A stretch of 64,000 bases of DNA from Parascedosporium putredinis (Eukaryota > Ascomycota > Sordariomycetes > Microascales > Microascaceae), in NCBI GenBank assembly GCA_949357655.1, contig CASHTG010000001.1:2728001-2792000 (forward strand). Direction: 5' to 3'. The notes beneath the pieces are model-generated. The model made no database searches, had not been told where the DNA came from, and saw only the letters and a program-made list of their open reading frames with translations. Each line of letters starts with the position of its first letter. Within the stretch, counting starts at the first letter, position 1. The position numbers and the translations under genes were made by a program. This document shows positions 12,683 to 23,344 of the stretch, one piece after another.

Positions 12683-13528
12683 TTAGATTTCAAGCGGCGC
12701 TTGTTCCGCGTTTTTAACCTCTTTCTCGTTTGTATCCAAAATTAAACTGTAGCCACGGCTGCTGCAAAGTTTAGATTGGCGAAACAAGCGGTGGTGCAGT
12801 GCGGCATTCTCCCTCTTGCATATCATACCGTACAACATGCCGCCGCCGATCGTCAAGTCGCGTGCCGCCCTTGGCGCTGGTTGGCTCTTAAACTTTGGGA
12901 TGGTGTCCTGCCAGCTCAAAATAACATCCCTCGCACTCAAGTCACAGCCACACCCTACTGCCGAGCTGCGTTGTGGAGCAGAAAAGGAAAAAAAAGTCGG
13001 CAGCGTGAGCTTACTTACTTGCAAATATCCTCGGCCCCTCCCTGAATCAAGGGTCCATCCCATTGACTGAAATAAACGCTGTCTTCCATGGTAGGGTCGG
13101 TCAGATAATAAGCATACCACGTTCTGTGCAGGCCTTGATCTCCCCCTCCCGATTGTCCCACAATTGTCCAATCAGTGCATTGGTGGGGGCTGCGATGAAG
13201 CGTCGTTGAGCGAGAATGGGAGGGTACTTGGTGGGAGGGCCGTAAGACTCCGGGGAAAGTTGCTCCATCCCCTGCTCGTTTGTGGCCCTGAAGGAAATTA
13301 GCTTGTGTCAATCGATCAATCGAATACTACCCACCAGCCCTCCGATCTCCTCCCTCTTGGCTCAAAGTCCGGGAAGCATATTAATATCGAGGGAATAAAA
13401 TCTAAACAGTCTAATATAAGTGACGGGCATTTCCTATTCACCTTGGACAAGGTGGCGAGGCTTCTCCTTCTTGGTCCCCTCTGAACCTTTCGCAGCTCTC
13501 GTCGCAGCTCTCGTCGCCGCTCCCCCAT
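12683..13528 (-). CDS. unrecognised protein, three exons
   Basis: Read leftward with exons 13528-13442, 13287-13019 and 12965-12683. Splice signals are good: donor GTGAAT and acceptor TTCAG with a GCTAAT branch site for intron 1; donor GTAAGT and acceptor CGCAG for a 53-bp intron 2. The phases agree across both introns. The most natural reading needs three missing bases, in the G runs after the start codon, in exon 1 (a GGGG run) and in exon 2 (a GGGGG run), the same error type seen across the window; it gives about 213 residues. Recognisable blocks include PPTKYPPILAQRRF, LTDPTMEDSVYFSQWDGP and GCGCDLSARDVILSW. I do not know the family. The start lies only 35 bases from that of the plus-strand gene at 13564, so the true first exon may differ. 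Confidence 0.5.
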
Positions 13529-13563
13529 TTATTCGACGCCCACCCCTTGGGTTCTGAGCGAGA

Positions 13564-14738
13564 ATGAATTATTCCACCCTCCCGGAGGTGGCGCCGGACT
13601 CAGCGCCAGAGGCCCTTTCTTCGACCGAAGCGCACGACAGGACCGGCGCGAACCTCGGCGATCAAAAATACATAGTCACCCAGGACATGCATCCAGCCTA
13701 CCCGGATCGTCATGAGAACTTGACGCCCGGGGCCTTTTCAACCGTGTCGCCAATGAGCCCGGCACCTCCCTATAGGCCGCCACTGAATGAGGTCTACTCT
13801 AATAATTATCCAGCCAGCATGGGTGCCGGCACCGGCCTCGGGGTGGTGGACTGGGAGACAGCACAGGGGCCGCCCGGCGCGACGAGGCATGCCGATGGGC
13901 AGGCACAACCACCCTCAACCAAAGGCGACGAGGCGAGGATATGCGGCCTAAAACGAAAACTGTTCTTGATCCTCCTGGCTATTGTTCTCGTTGTTCTCGC
14001 AATCGCAATCGGCGGAGGGGTTGGTGGGGGCCTAGCTGCGAGGAACAAGGCCCAAAAGGCATCACAAGAAGCCGAGGTTGAGACCGGTGACGAGGATAGC
14101 GTTGTGTAAGAGATCCCTTCTAAACACCCCCACGATTCCCCGTTGCCATGGCGCGAGATGGAGGATGAGAGAATATCTCGCTTGTCCCTTCACTGCTATA
14201 TCATTTCTAGGAGAAACTCTCAAGGTGAAGGGGAAAAAACAAAGAGAGAGAGAGGGAGAGGGAGAGAGAGAGAGAGAGAGAGAGAGGCCAGAGCCAGGAA
14301 AGGGTTCCTTCTTGATAGCTAACCTTGGGATTTAGGACCCCAACGCCTTCTGTGGATGTTACTTCTTCCCCACCTGCCATCACTTCTGCTCCAACCACGT
14401 CTTCGTCGAGACTAGTACCAGCCCCGTCAAGTACGAGCACACGAACCAGCGTCAACACGCCATATACGTTCGAGGCGTATTCCGGTACGAAATATACGGG
14501 CCTTTCTTTCAATGTCGAGTCGGATCCTGGTTTCATCGACTTCCCCTTCAACGTGACGAGCTACAAATGGGACCCAAAGGGCGCAGACTGCTGTGTTGTA
14601 TTTTGCCAGGGCGAGTCAAAATCCGTTGGATGGAGGTGCAGCAAGTTTGACCGCGAGGTCTCCACTGCTCCCTTTGATAGGTTATTCCTCGGCTGTGGCA
14701 AGGGAAAGCCCACAGAGGACAATCAGCGTTGCTCATAA
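13564..14738 (+). CDS. single-pass membrane protein with Cys-rich C-terminal domain
   Basis: Two exons, 13564-14105 and 14336-14738, joined across a 230-bp intron (GTAAGA...TTTAG) that holds a (GA)n tract, give an intact 314-residue protein. Residues 1-129 are polar and Pro/Ser-rich. Basic residues 130-132 precede one hydrophobic helix (about 133-155) ending in Gly repeats. Then come a charged linker, a Ser/Thr/Pro-rich stretch (about 180-222) suited to O-glycosylation, and a compact C-terminal domain (about 225-314) with six cysteines, including CCVVFC, plus aromatic residues. With no signal peptide and a basic flank before the helix, I infer a type II orientation with the Cys domain outside or in the lumen. 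The domain is not one I recognise; a cell-surface sensor or binding role is only a guess. Confidence 0.75.
14243..14286. repeat. (GA)n tract inside an intron
   Basis: Purine dinucleotide run with a few interruptions, lying in the only intron of the membrane-protein gene. Confidence 0.9.
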
Positions 14739-17700
14739 ATAAAACCAATGGCCTTTTGCTCGTTGCAATTGGCTGTCAGCTCCCTCGAAGCATTGCTGTA
14801 TACAAGTGCTCTTTCTTTTCTTCTCTGGAGCTCGATGGGGAACGGCGTCCGTGGTGGAGCGAGGTGGAGAGCGAGGTGATGAATCACCCGTGATGAATAA
14901 CACCCGCTGCGGCAAAAGGTGATAATAGCTCCCCTTCAATGGTCCAGTTTTTTGATCGTGGGGTGGGGAGTAAGCTTAGCTGGGTCGGAGCATCGAGCGA
15001 GCAAATGTTGCGTTCGCAGATGCTATTGGAGAAGATATGGCGGAAAAGTCCGCCGAGGCGACCACGATGGAAGATGACACGGAGTTTTGGTCTCAGCGCG
15101 ACAGGATGACATAGACGAGTAGAAAATACCAACGAGCACTGAATACGCCAAATGGATTTTCCCGCCTTCAATGTTCTTTCTGATCAATTGGTCTCACCAG
15201 ACACGCTCCACACGGCAGAGCCTTTGCTGATGGCGGATTGCCCCACTCAGCGGTTTGTAATTTGCCCCCTCTCAACAGCCCGTCTACTGTTCTGAAGAGG
15301 CACAGCTTAAAATGCCATCCGAGATGTGCCCCAACAACCATTGACCGACATTGATATTTGTTGGAATTCTCCATCTCGGCCTATTCGCGCTGTGATCTAT
15401 GCTCTACGTGGAGGTGAGGCTTCCTTGCAGAGGGAAAATGACGTCACATCAAGGACGAGAAAGTACCGGCTGTTCCAGAATAGTTAATAGCCAAGTTTGA
15501 GGAACAATTACAAAGGAAAAAAAAAAAAAAGAAAAAAAAAAGGGGTGTGAGAACGGGGGTCGCGGCCCTCGGACGCCTCAATATCTTCGGTCAGTCAGTT
15601 GATGGCGGTGAGGGGAGAACATAGAAGGTTAGACTAGAGATACATGGACGAATGGATCCGTCTGTTGGATGGGTGGTTTGTAATGATAGAGGGGTACAGA
15701 AATGCATTTAACAGAGTATGCTCGAGAAAGCAGGGCGGACCATTGATATATCGGGGTCGTTCTTCGTTGGAGCACGAATCACCTGCAACCCAGCCATCCG
15801 AGACGTTGCGGGCAAGCTCGTTTGCCTGATCGATTGATAATTTCAAATTATTCATGCTTTCTGTCGGTGAGGCAATCTCAGCGCTTAGGCAAAAGATGAT
15901 TGAGTAGATAGTGTCGGCATGGATTGTTTCATTGTACTTTCAGCAGCTTAGGGAGCTACCTTTTCTGAGAATGACCACTATTCCTGGCAACCCAGGATAG
16001 TACTTCCTACATGTGGTGATTAAATGAACAAGGAAAGAAAAACCGTTGACGATAATACATAGATCATGCAATCGAGATTCATGCAGGGGCTAGCTATTGA
16101 AGGGCGTTGCGCAAATCCGGCATTTCGAGTGGACGGTGTTTCTCCTGGGATGCTCCTTCCTATGAATAATCTTAAGAACATCATGCTTGCCAAACGTCTT
16201 CGTTCCGCGAATCCCGGCTTGGTTGGGCTCTGCTTCGCGTGGAACCCAAAGCATTCTCGCGCACACTTCGACTGGAATGCCCAAACTAGAAACTGGCGCC
16301 TAATTGCGTGGTGTTGGGTTGGTTCCTGCGAGCATCCATCCATCTCCTTGGATGATTTGAACTTTTGATTGATGCCTCACTGCACCTACCAAGTATTTGA
16401 TGTCCTCGCAGCTTGCTGTCTCACCCTGTGTTGCCTCCTCCTATTGAAGACACTCGAGTGATCGCAATAAGCGGATGCGGCAATTATTATCACCTATGCG
16501 TGGAATGGACCGCCAGTTTGGGCGGGATAGAATGGAAAAAGTCGATACCCGGCGCCTCGGGACATGTCCATCCATTGGTTCAGGGTGGTCCATGGATCAA
16601 TCAAATTCACCGACTTGTCACTGATGATCCTTGACCACCGCGAGATCTTTTTGGAACACGGCAAGGTCAAAAGGGTGTGGTCGCATCCTCCCCTTCCGCA
16701 CATCACAACGGGTAGGGTATCGTATCGGTTTCTCGTCTTCGATTCAGATGCCGTATCCGTTCTTTTCTCACTGTCAACTTGATTTTTCTTTAAACCCCAA
16801 AATGAATCCTGTGATCTCCTCCGATTGATGTTTACGCCTACGTCGATGCTCATTATGCTGAGAGCATTCGAGGGAGACCACGCAGAGGCTGAGGTACTCG
16901 TCCTCTAGAAAAGTGAACTACGACTCGGATCATCAGATTGGCTAGGTGATTGCATAATACATGCGTTTTGTAATATCTAGCGGCCAGCCTGGTCAACTCA
17001 CCTGGGTTTGCTCTCCTACAGCTTCAAATGCTACCGACACTACATATAGAATTGAGTCCTAGGCTCGATGCTCCTATTACCTCACTTCGGGGTGGCCTAG
17101 TGGCGCTCTCTCCCCTCTTGCGGCATGGCTGATCTGCTTATCGATGGTCCAGAGGTCCTCGCCGGCCATCGCTCGTTCCTTGTCGTGCTATCACCTGACC
17201 CATAATAACTGCCCAATCTTAAACCAAAGACTTGGGTCGGTTATTGATTCCACTGCATGTACTTGTCTTGCAAGGAATTGCCTGCCGAGATTTACCAAGT
17301 CTAAGGATAATCCATAAGAATTGCCTCGGGCTCTCTGGAAGATGGTCTTTTGGTAGGTAGGACAATTCTGAAGTGAAGGCTTCATCTGGGCTGGCCTCTG
17401 GCTTTCTGGTCACTTCGGTAACAACTGGGGTAAGAACGGGTGGGCGAAAGCGGCTGTAAACCAGCCGGGGTCCCATCACCGCCTGTTCAGGGAGCTGTAT
17501 CAGGCTGCTCGAGCACATGGCTAAAGACGTGAGCTGCCCGTTGGCGAACCCGCCACAAAGCCTGTTAGAAAGCTGGGCTCAACAAAGAACGAATCGAGGA
17601 GCCCTAGACGAAGATTGATGTAATTTTTGCTCCCTTTTCTTTTTTTCTTTCCTTTTTGGCTTGCGTAAGAAAAATTTTAGGCCTTGGCCTTTCGTGTTGT

Positions 17701-17881
17701 TCCCCTTGGTCGCCAATTGGTTTGCCACACTGAAAAATTAGGTTCGGAACGAGCTCAATGGTGTTCATTATCGCCACCTTAACGCCGAGGTAGGAAAAAA
17801 TTCAAGCCTGGGACTGGGAGTGCATAGCGGATGTTTTTGAAAGGGGGCTTGGTCGGTCGAGGCCTCCGTTGATAGGGGGCT
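14739..17881. other. intergenic, no gene recognised
   Basis: It contains an A-rich run at 15517-15541 and scattered short open frames, such as one of about 100 codons at 16066-16368 (+) with an equally long antisense frame. Nothing in it has motifs or splice context. The right part begins the upstream region of the casein kinase gene. Confidence 0.45.
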
Positions 17882-18888
17882 TTGAAACGAGGCGAGCAGG
17901 AAACGGGTTTATTGCATAACGCAGCAGCTGCGCAGCGTTCTCATTTCAACAGCCAAACATTTCCTTCCGAGAGCAGGGGCGCCCAGGCCGGAGCCTTCGT
18001 GCCAGAGCTGACAGTGCACCGTGCGCCAGTCAGGGGCGCCCTTTCAACTTTTGCTCCACTTTGGGCTGCTATTTCCAGTGAAAGAATGGACGACGCTCAA
18101 CTGTCGAGGCCCATCCGCGGCAAACAACTGGCTGCAAGAACGGGTCAGGCCACAGCACATCGGTCACTGGACCAAAAACTCGCCTCCTCTTCCTCTTTCG
18201 AAATCCATCCATCTCTCCTCCCTTCCTCCCCCTCACATAACCCACCATCACCACTTCCTCACCGATCTTTGCCTCCCGCCTTTCGCTCTCCCGACGCGGC
18301 TCCATCATCAGGTAAGTTATATCTTATTCTTTTTCTTTCTCTTCTCCTTCCATTTATTGCCATCCCCCTCCTATCATTTCTCCCACGCACCCATACCTAA
18401 AACTATTTATCTCTCTTTACCTAAAGCCCTAAGCCTTCCCCTCAATCCGCCCCAGCGTTCATCCCAAGGCCATCATCGTCGTCCCCTCAATCCCTAATAC
18501 TAACTCACTCCTTTGTCTAGGGTTTAGGTGTGTTATCTCCCCGAATGTTCGATTTTCCGATCACCCTACACGCGTATTCGTTTTTCTTGCTATTCATCAC
18601 CGCACCCATCTAAGAAGGGGCAGCAGTCGCCCTTTCCTGTGTCAACCTCCCCTCTCCACTATTTCTCCCAACCCCTTGGGATTCTAGGCGTTTGCCTCCC
18701 AACATTTAAACCTCGCTTCACCTCACAAACTACCCTCCACGTATTCATTTCAAGCCTCAATTCCAAATCACTAACCGCTCTGACTCAATAGGACGACGTT
18801 TCTCACGTCCCCTCCCTCTAATTCATTCTCGATTTAAACCAGTTCGCTTCCGTCCTTTGGGAACGGTTGCAACCCAACACCGCACGAC
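17882..18888 (+). promoter_or_regulatory. long spliced leader of the casein kinase I gene
   Basis: The kilobase before the kinase start is increasingly C/T-rich, typical of leaders of strongly expressed fungal genes. It holds a well-formed intron at 18312-18520: donor GTAAGT, perfect TACTAAC branch site at 18498-18504, acceptor TTTGTCTAG. A 172-codon open frame begins at 17882 and runs through that donor, so if the transcript starts this far upstream it would carry a long upstream reading frame. The transcription start itself cannot be read from the sequence. Confidence 0.55.
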
Positions 18889-20093
18889 ATGACGACCATG
18901 GTAAGTCGGCGGGCCTCGGGATATTCCCAGTCATCACATCACGTCTGTAGTCAAACAATCCTAACATTTTTCTCTCATCAAGGATCTACGCGTCGGTAAC
19001 AAGTACCGTATTGGCCGAAAGATTGGATCGGGATCTTTCGGTGACATCTACTTGGGCACCAACATCATATCGGGAGAGGAGATTGCCATCAAGCTGGAGA
19101 GCGTGAAGGCGAAGCATCCCCAGCTCGAATACGAGGCCCGCGTATACAAGTCTCTGGCTGGCGGTGTTGGTATCCCCTTTGTCCGCTGGTTCGGTACCGA
19201 ATGTGACTACAATGCCATGGTCTTGGACCTCTTGGGCCCCAGCTTGGAGGATCTCTTCAACTTCTGCAACCGCAAGTTTACTCTGAAGACGGTCCTTCTC
19301 CTCGCTGATCAGCTCATCTCGCGAATCGAATACATTCATGCCAAGTCGTTCATCCACCGCGATATCAAGCCCGACAACTTCCTCATGGGCATCGGCAAGC
19401 GAGGCAATCAAGTCAACGTCATCGATTTTGGTCTTGCCAAGAAGTATCGTGACCCCAAGACTCACTTTCACATTCCCTACCGTGAGAACAAGAACCTCAC
19501 CGGTACCGCCCGATATGCCTCGATCAATACTCATCTTGGTGTTGGTAAGTTGCTGCCGGTTTTGAAATACTAAACACTGTGCGATGCACGGGATTTGTGC
19601 TTACTCTGCTGCCTCCTCTCCTAGAACAATCTCGCCGTGACGATATGGAGTCGCTTGGTTATGTCATGCTCTACTTCTGCCGTGGCTCTCTCCCTGGCAG
19701 GGTCTCAAGGCTGCCACCAAGAAGCAGAAGTACGACCGCATTATGGAGAAGAAGATGACGACCCCGACTGAGGTGCTTTGCCGTGGCTTCCCCAACGAGT
19801 TCGCCATCTATCTGAACTACACGCGTTCGCTCCGATTCGACGACAAGCCCGACTACAGCTATCTCCGAAAGATTTTCCGTGATCTCTTCGTTCGTGAGGG
19901 CTTCCAGTACGATTATGTGTTCGACTGGACAGTCTACAAGTACCAGCGAAACTTGAACACCAGCTCGTCCTCGCAGGCCGCCAACCCCAATGCTGTTGCT
20001 GCCCCAGGCGCTCCGGGTGCCAAGCCCAACGCCACCTCGTCCCGCCGACGACCTCAGGAGCCCGAGGGTGATCACGGTGTTGACCGACTGTGA
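18889..20093 (+). CDS. casein kinase I (Hrr25/CkiA-type)
   Basis: Serine/threonine kinase of the CK1 family, with roles across fungi in DNA repair, vesicle traffic, ribosome maturation and (in Neurospora) the clock. Exons 18889-18900, 18983-19544 and 19625-20093; the four-codon first exon ending at a GTAAGT donor makes the start clear. Seen in order: glycine loop GSGSFG, catalytic Lys in IAIKLES, HRDIKPDN, DFG in VIDFGLAKK, the CK1 landmark RDDMESLGY, the basic TKKQKYDR segment, then a Ser/Ala/Pro-rich tail. About 347 residues after one missing C in the run at 19692-19694 is allowed for; there the conserved Trp of LPWQGLK is lost from the raw frame. The stop overlaps a GTGAGT sequence, so an extra 3' exon in some transcripts is possible. 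Confidence 0.95.
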
Positions 20094-22419
20094 GTTTCTT
20101 GCCGTGCGCCTTGCACGCTTTATTCGACGAGGCCATGTGTCCCATAGCGGCATTTTCCACATTCTTCAAGTACAATCTGCTTACATTCCGAACAACCAGT
20201 GGACGATGAACGGTGACAACCAGACTCTGGACGGACCCGCCCATTCCTTGCACCAATACACGAGCTCGAGCTCCTCGCCACTAGCAAAGCACTTTTGTAC
20301 TTGAGCGTTCTTCCCCATGATAATTCTGGACCCGAGGGCTAGGAGTATGCCGTCTTTTGAAGTCGGATCCGCGACGCACCATTACTAGGAATTACCAGTC
20401 TCTCCCGGAGCACATCTTTCTGGCGGTATCTATCCGCCTTCTCCGCTGCAGAACAAGGTTGATTGGCGTGTCGCGCGCTGGACCCTGTCCACAAGCATTT
20501 CATATTCCATGGGTGTTTTCTTTGCAGTATCTTTTCCTTTCCTACTTTTCCTTGCATCCTTTAGTCGTTGCATTGGCTCGCGATGAGATTTAGCTATGAG
20601 CTTGGTACCCGCTTGCTGCTCACCAAACAAGCAGAGTTGAGGGACTACTTGGCTTACTTAGTTGAATCTCATCCGAACGGCATGCCCGGTGGTTCTTCCT
20701 TTTGAAGAATCGCCACCTCCGAAGGCGAAAGGCGTGGAACATCAAACGTGGCATTTCAACATATCTGGCAGCACGCTTTCTCCTCCGTGCTATCACTCCG
20801 TGTTTGATTCTTCCGCCGGCCCATAACGAATTCAACCAAGGCGGACTATCCTAGCAGTCAGACCTCGAGCCTCGTTTTTCTTTTCTTTCTTTGTGGTCTC
20901 ATCCCATCCTATCCCTTCCCATCCCCCACCCCCTGTTACTCGATATTTCCTACCTAGCGTAGCTTCACCTCTCAACATGCCCCCGTCTCAAATCACCGTT
21001 GCTCCCTTGGTCCAATCGGATGCCCGAAAACGACTTGATTCACAGTTGAGGGATGATAGGAACCCTTGCTGCGTCGGGATTTCCACTTGGCATGCTCCAA
21101 TTCAAGAGGGCTATGGTCGGTCTTGCTCGATGCCCTAATACTCGAGTTGAGCTTTCTGTTATTTGCTCTTGGTCGCGTCCAACTCAAGTCTCGTCTTGCT
21201 TCCATCACCTCGTTCATCAGCTACAGTGTCATGATCACTGATGTTCATGCACCACTCGGTCAAATTTTGTGGTTTGTCGAGCCCATGAGAGGTGACTGAA
21301 CAGAACGGACGAGAACCGTTGACCGCAGCAATCGGATGCTGGCTTCAAGTACGTGACGGGGAGGGAGGTTTAGTTATCTTTTTATTAGCATGCTGAATCA
21401 AATGCGTTTTCCTCATTTCTTTGACAAATTATGTTCCATTCCGCCTCCTTGTGATGTAAGCTATCTCATATTCCCACAAACTAAGCCACATGCAAACGGC
21501 GCCGCGTATGTAAATCTCTCGTAGCCTCTGGGCGTGCATAACGATATGACTTCACCCAAGATCGCTTCACCCCTTTGGCGAGCCCGTGGCTGGAAAAGGT
21601 TGGATATTATACGTTAATTTTGCATCACCCCGAGTTAAATATATGGCGAGAATGGGGTGGTATGAGGCGTATGCTTAACCTGCGGTCGACGAACCTGGTC
21701 CGCGTTCAGGAAGTTTTAACGTCGTCAAGAGAGTTGTAGGGATGCAAGAGGTGCGTCGTTAGTCGGCGGGGAGTCAAGCTAAGATCAAAGACCTGCTCCT
21801 CCGATGGTATCAGATGATATGCGATGGATCGGGAATAGAAATGCAATTGATCATGTTCGCACCACGACGAACGACGAACCAGGTGAGACAAGAGGTAGTG
21901 CGTGGCGTTCCGTTTCCGTGGGGGAAGGGCGGAAGCCAGACAAAGAGGCAGGCGGTGGTGGGGGTGGGGGATATAGGTGGTTGGACCAATTTAGGTGAGG
22001 AATGGCCCAAATCGATTGGCCAAGACCCTGATGCGCCGACTTCGCCATGAGCGCCATGAGCACAACTGGCCAAGGTCATGGCCTCACTGAGACCCTCTTT
22101 GGTTTAGCGCTATGTTGCCAGGAGCATTAGAAATTGGTCCATGTCCATTCCGTTCCGTCCTGTCTGTCTGTCTCCTTTTATCTGATCTGATCTCCTTGAC
22201 CAACCCTAACCTTCTCAGCTCAGGTGCCGTTAGGAATACTTTTGAATCTTCCGTCGGGTTGTGCAACCCTGCTTTTTCATCTCTAGTCTTTGTCCTTTTG
22301 CGAGAAAAAAATTCTTTCTTCATCTTCCTTTTTCCTCTCGTATTTTCCCCTTTCCTCTCGTCCTTTCTGATCGTAGAGCGGCCCCCTACATTTCGTCTCT
22401 CCGAGACCCAATCAAGACG
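20094..22419. other. intergenic, no gene recognised; C/T-rich leader at its right end
   Basis: The left part is the 3' region of the casein kinase gene. From about 22290 to 22372 a strongly pyrimidine-rich tract precedes the dehydrogenase start and looks like its core promoter and leader. I see no coding segment between. Confidence 0.5.
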
Positions 22420-23344
22420 ATGTTTTGGGGTAAATCAGTTTCCTTTACGCCGAAAACGGACATCCCCTCGCTTGAGGGCAAGGTCATCCTCGTCACTGGA
22501 GGCGGGAACGGGATCGGCAAGCAGTGCATTCTCGAGTTTGCGCGCCACAGTCCATCACGCATCTGGCTGGCAGCCCGGAATCTGGAAAAGGCGCGCGAGG
22601 CGGTCGGGGACATCCAGAAGGAGGTCCCGGACGCGGCCATCGAGGTGGTGGAGCTCGATCTCACCTCGCTTGAGTCGGTCAAGGCGGCCGCGGCGCGGGT
22701 GTTGGCCGAGTCTGACCGCTTGGATGTCCTGCTCCTCAACGCGGGCGTCATGGCCATCCCGGCGGCGGTGACAAAGGACGGCTACGAGGTGCAGTTTGGT
22801 ACGAATCATGTCGGTCACGCGCTCTTGACCAAGCTCCTCGTCCCGCTTCTTGACAAGACGGCCAAGGGTCCCGGCTCGGACGTGCGCGTCGTGGCCCTCT
22901 CGTCCATGGGGCACAACTACACGGCCACCGGGGGATCAAGTTTGACTCGCTCAAAACCACGGGCGAGGAAATGTTCACCTACGCCCGGTACGGCCAGAGC
23001 AAGCTGGCCAACATTCTCTTCATCCGCCAGCTCGCCAAGGAGTACCCCCAGTTCACCGCGGCCGCGGTCCATCCCGGCGTCGTGAATACGAACCTTTTCC
23101 ACGCCGCCACCGACACGCCTGCCATCTTGAGGATCTTCCTGCCTCTCACCAGCTATGTTTTGACCACCATCGAGACCGGGGCCAAGAATTCTCTCTGGGC
23201 ATCCGTCGCCGAGGGCGTCAAGAGCGGGGAGTATTACGAGCCTGTCGGCATTCCAGGCAAGGCCAGCGCGTACGGCAAGAACGATGAGCTGGCAAAAAGT
23301 TGTGGGAGTGGACCGAGAAGGAGTTGGAGGGATATAGTCTCTAA
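22420..23344 (+). CDS. short-chain dehydrogenase/reductase, retinol-dehydrogenase-like
   Basis: NAD(P)-dependent oxidoreductase with a Rossmann fold. One exon, about 308 residues once two missing bases are allowed for: one in the G run at 22930-22934 and one in the A run at 23294-23298. Signatures: cofactor loop TGGGNGIG (about residues 28-35), LLNAG (about 110), the catalytic Ser in ALSSMGH, and the active-site YGQSK (Tyr and Lys) just after the first break. The C-terminal part gives a natural ending after the second repair. The sequence resembles the WWOX/retinol dehydrogenase branch of fungal SDRs. The substrate cannot be told and no biosynthetic cluster surrounds the gene. Confidence 0.9.

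Noticed and set aside
18986..19534. 182-codon minus-strand open frame
   Set aside because: Antisense to the highly conserved casein kinase exon, with no independent support.
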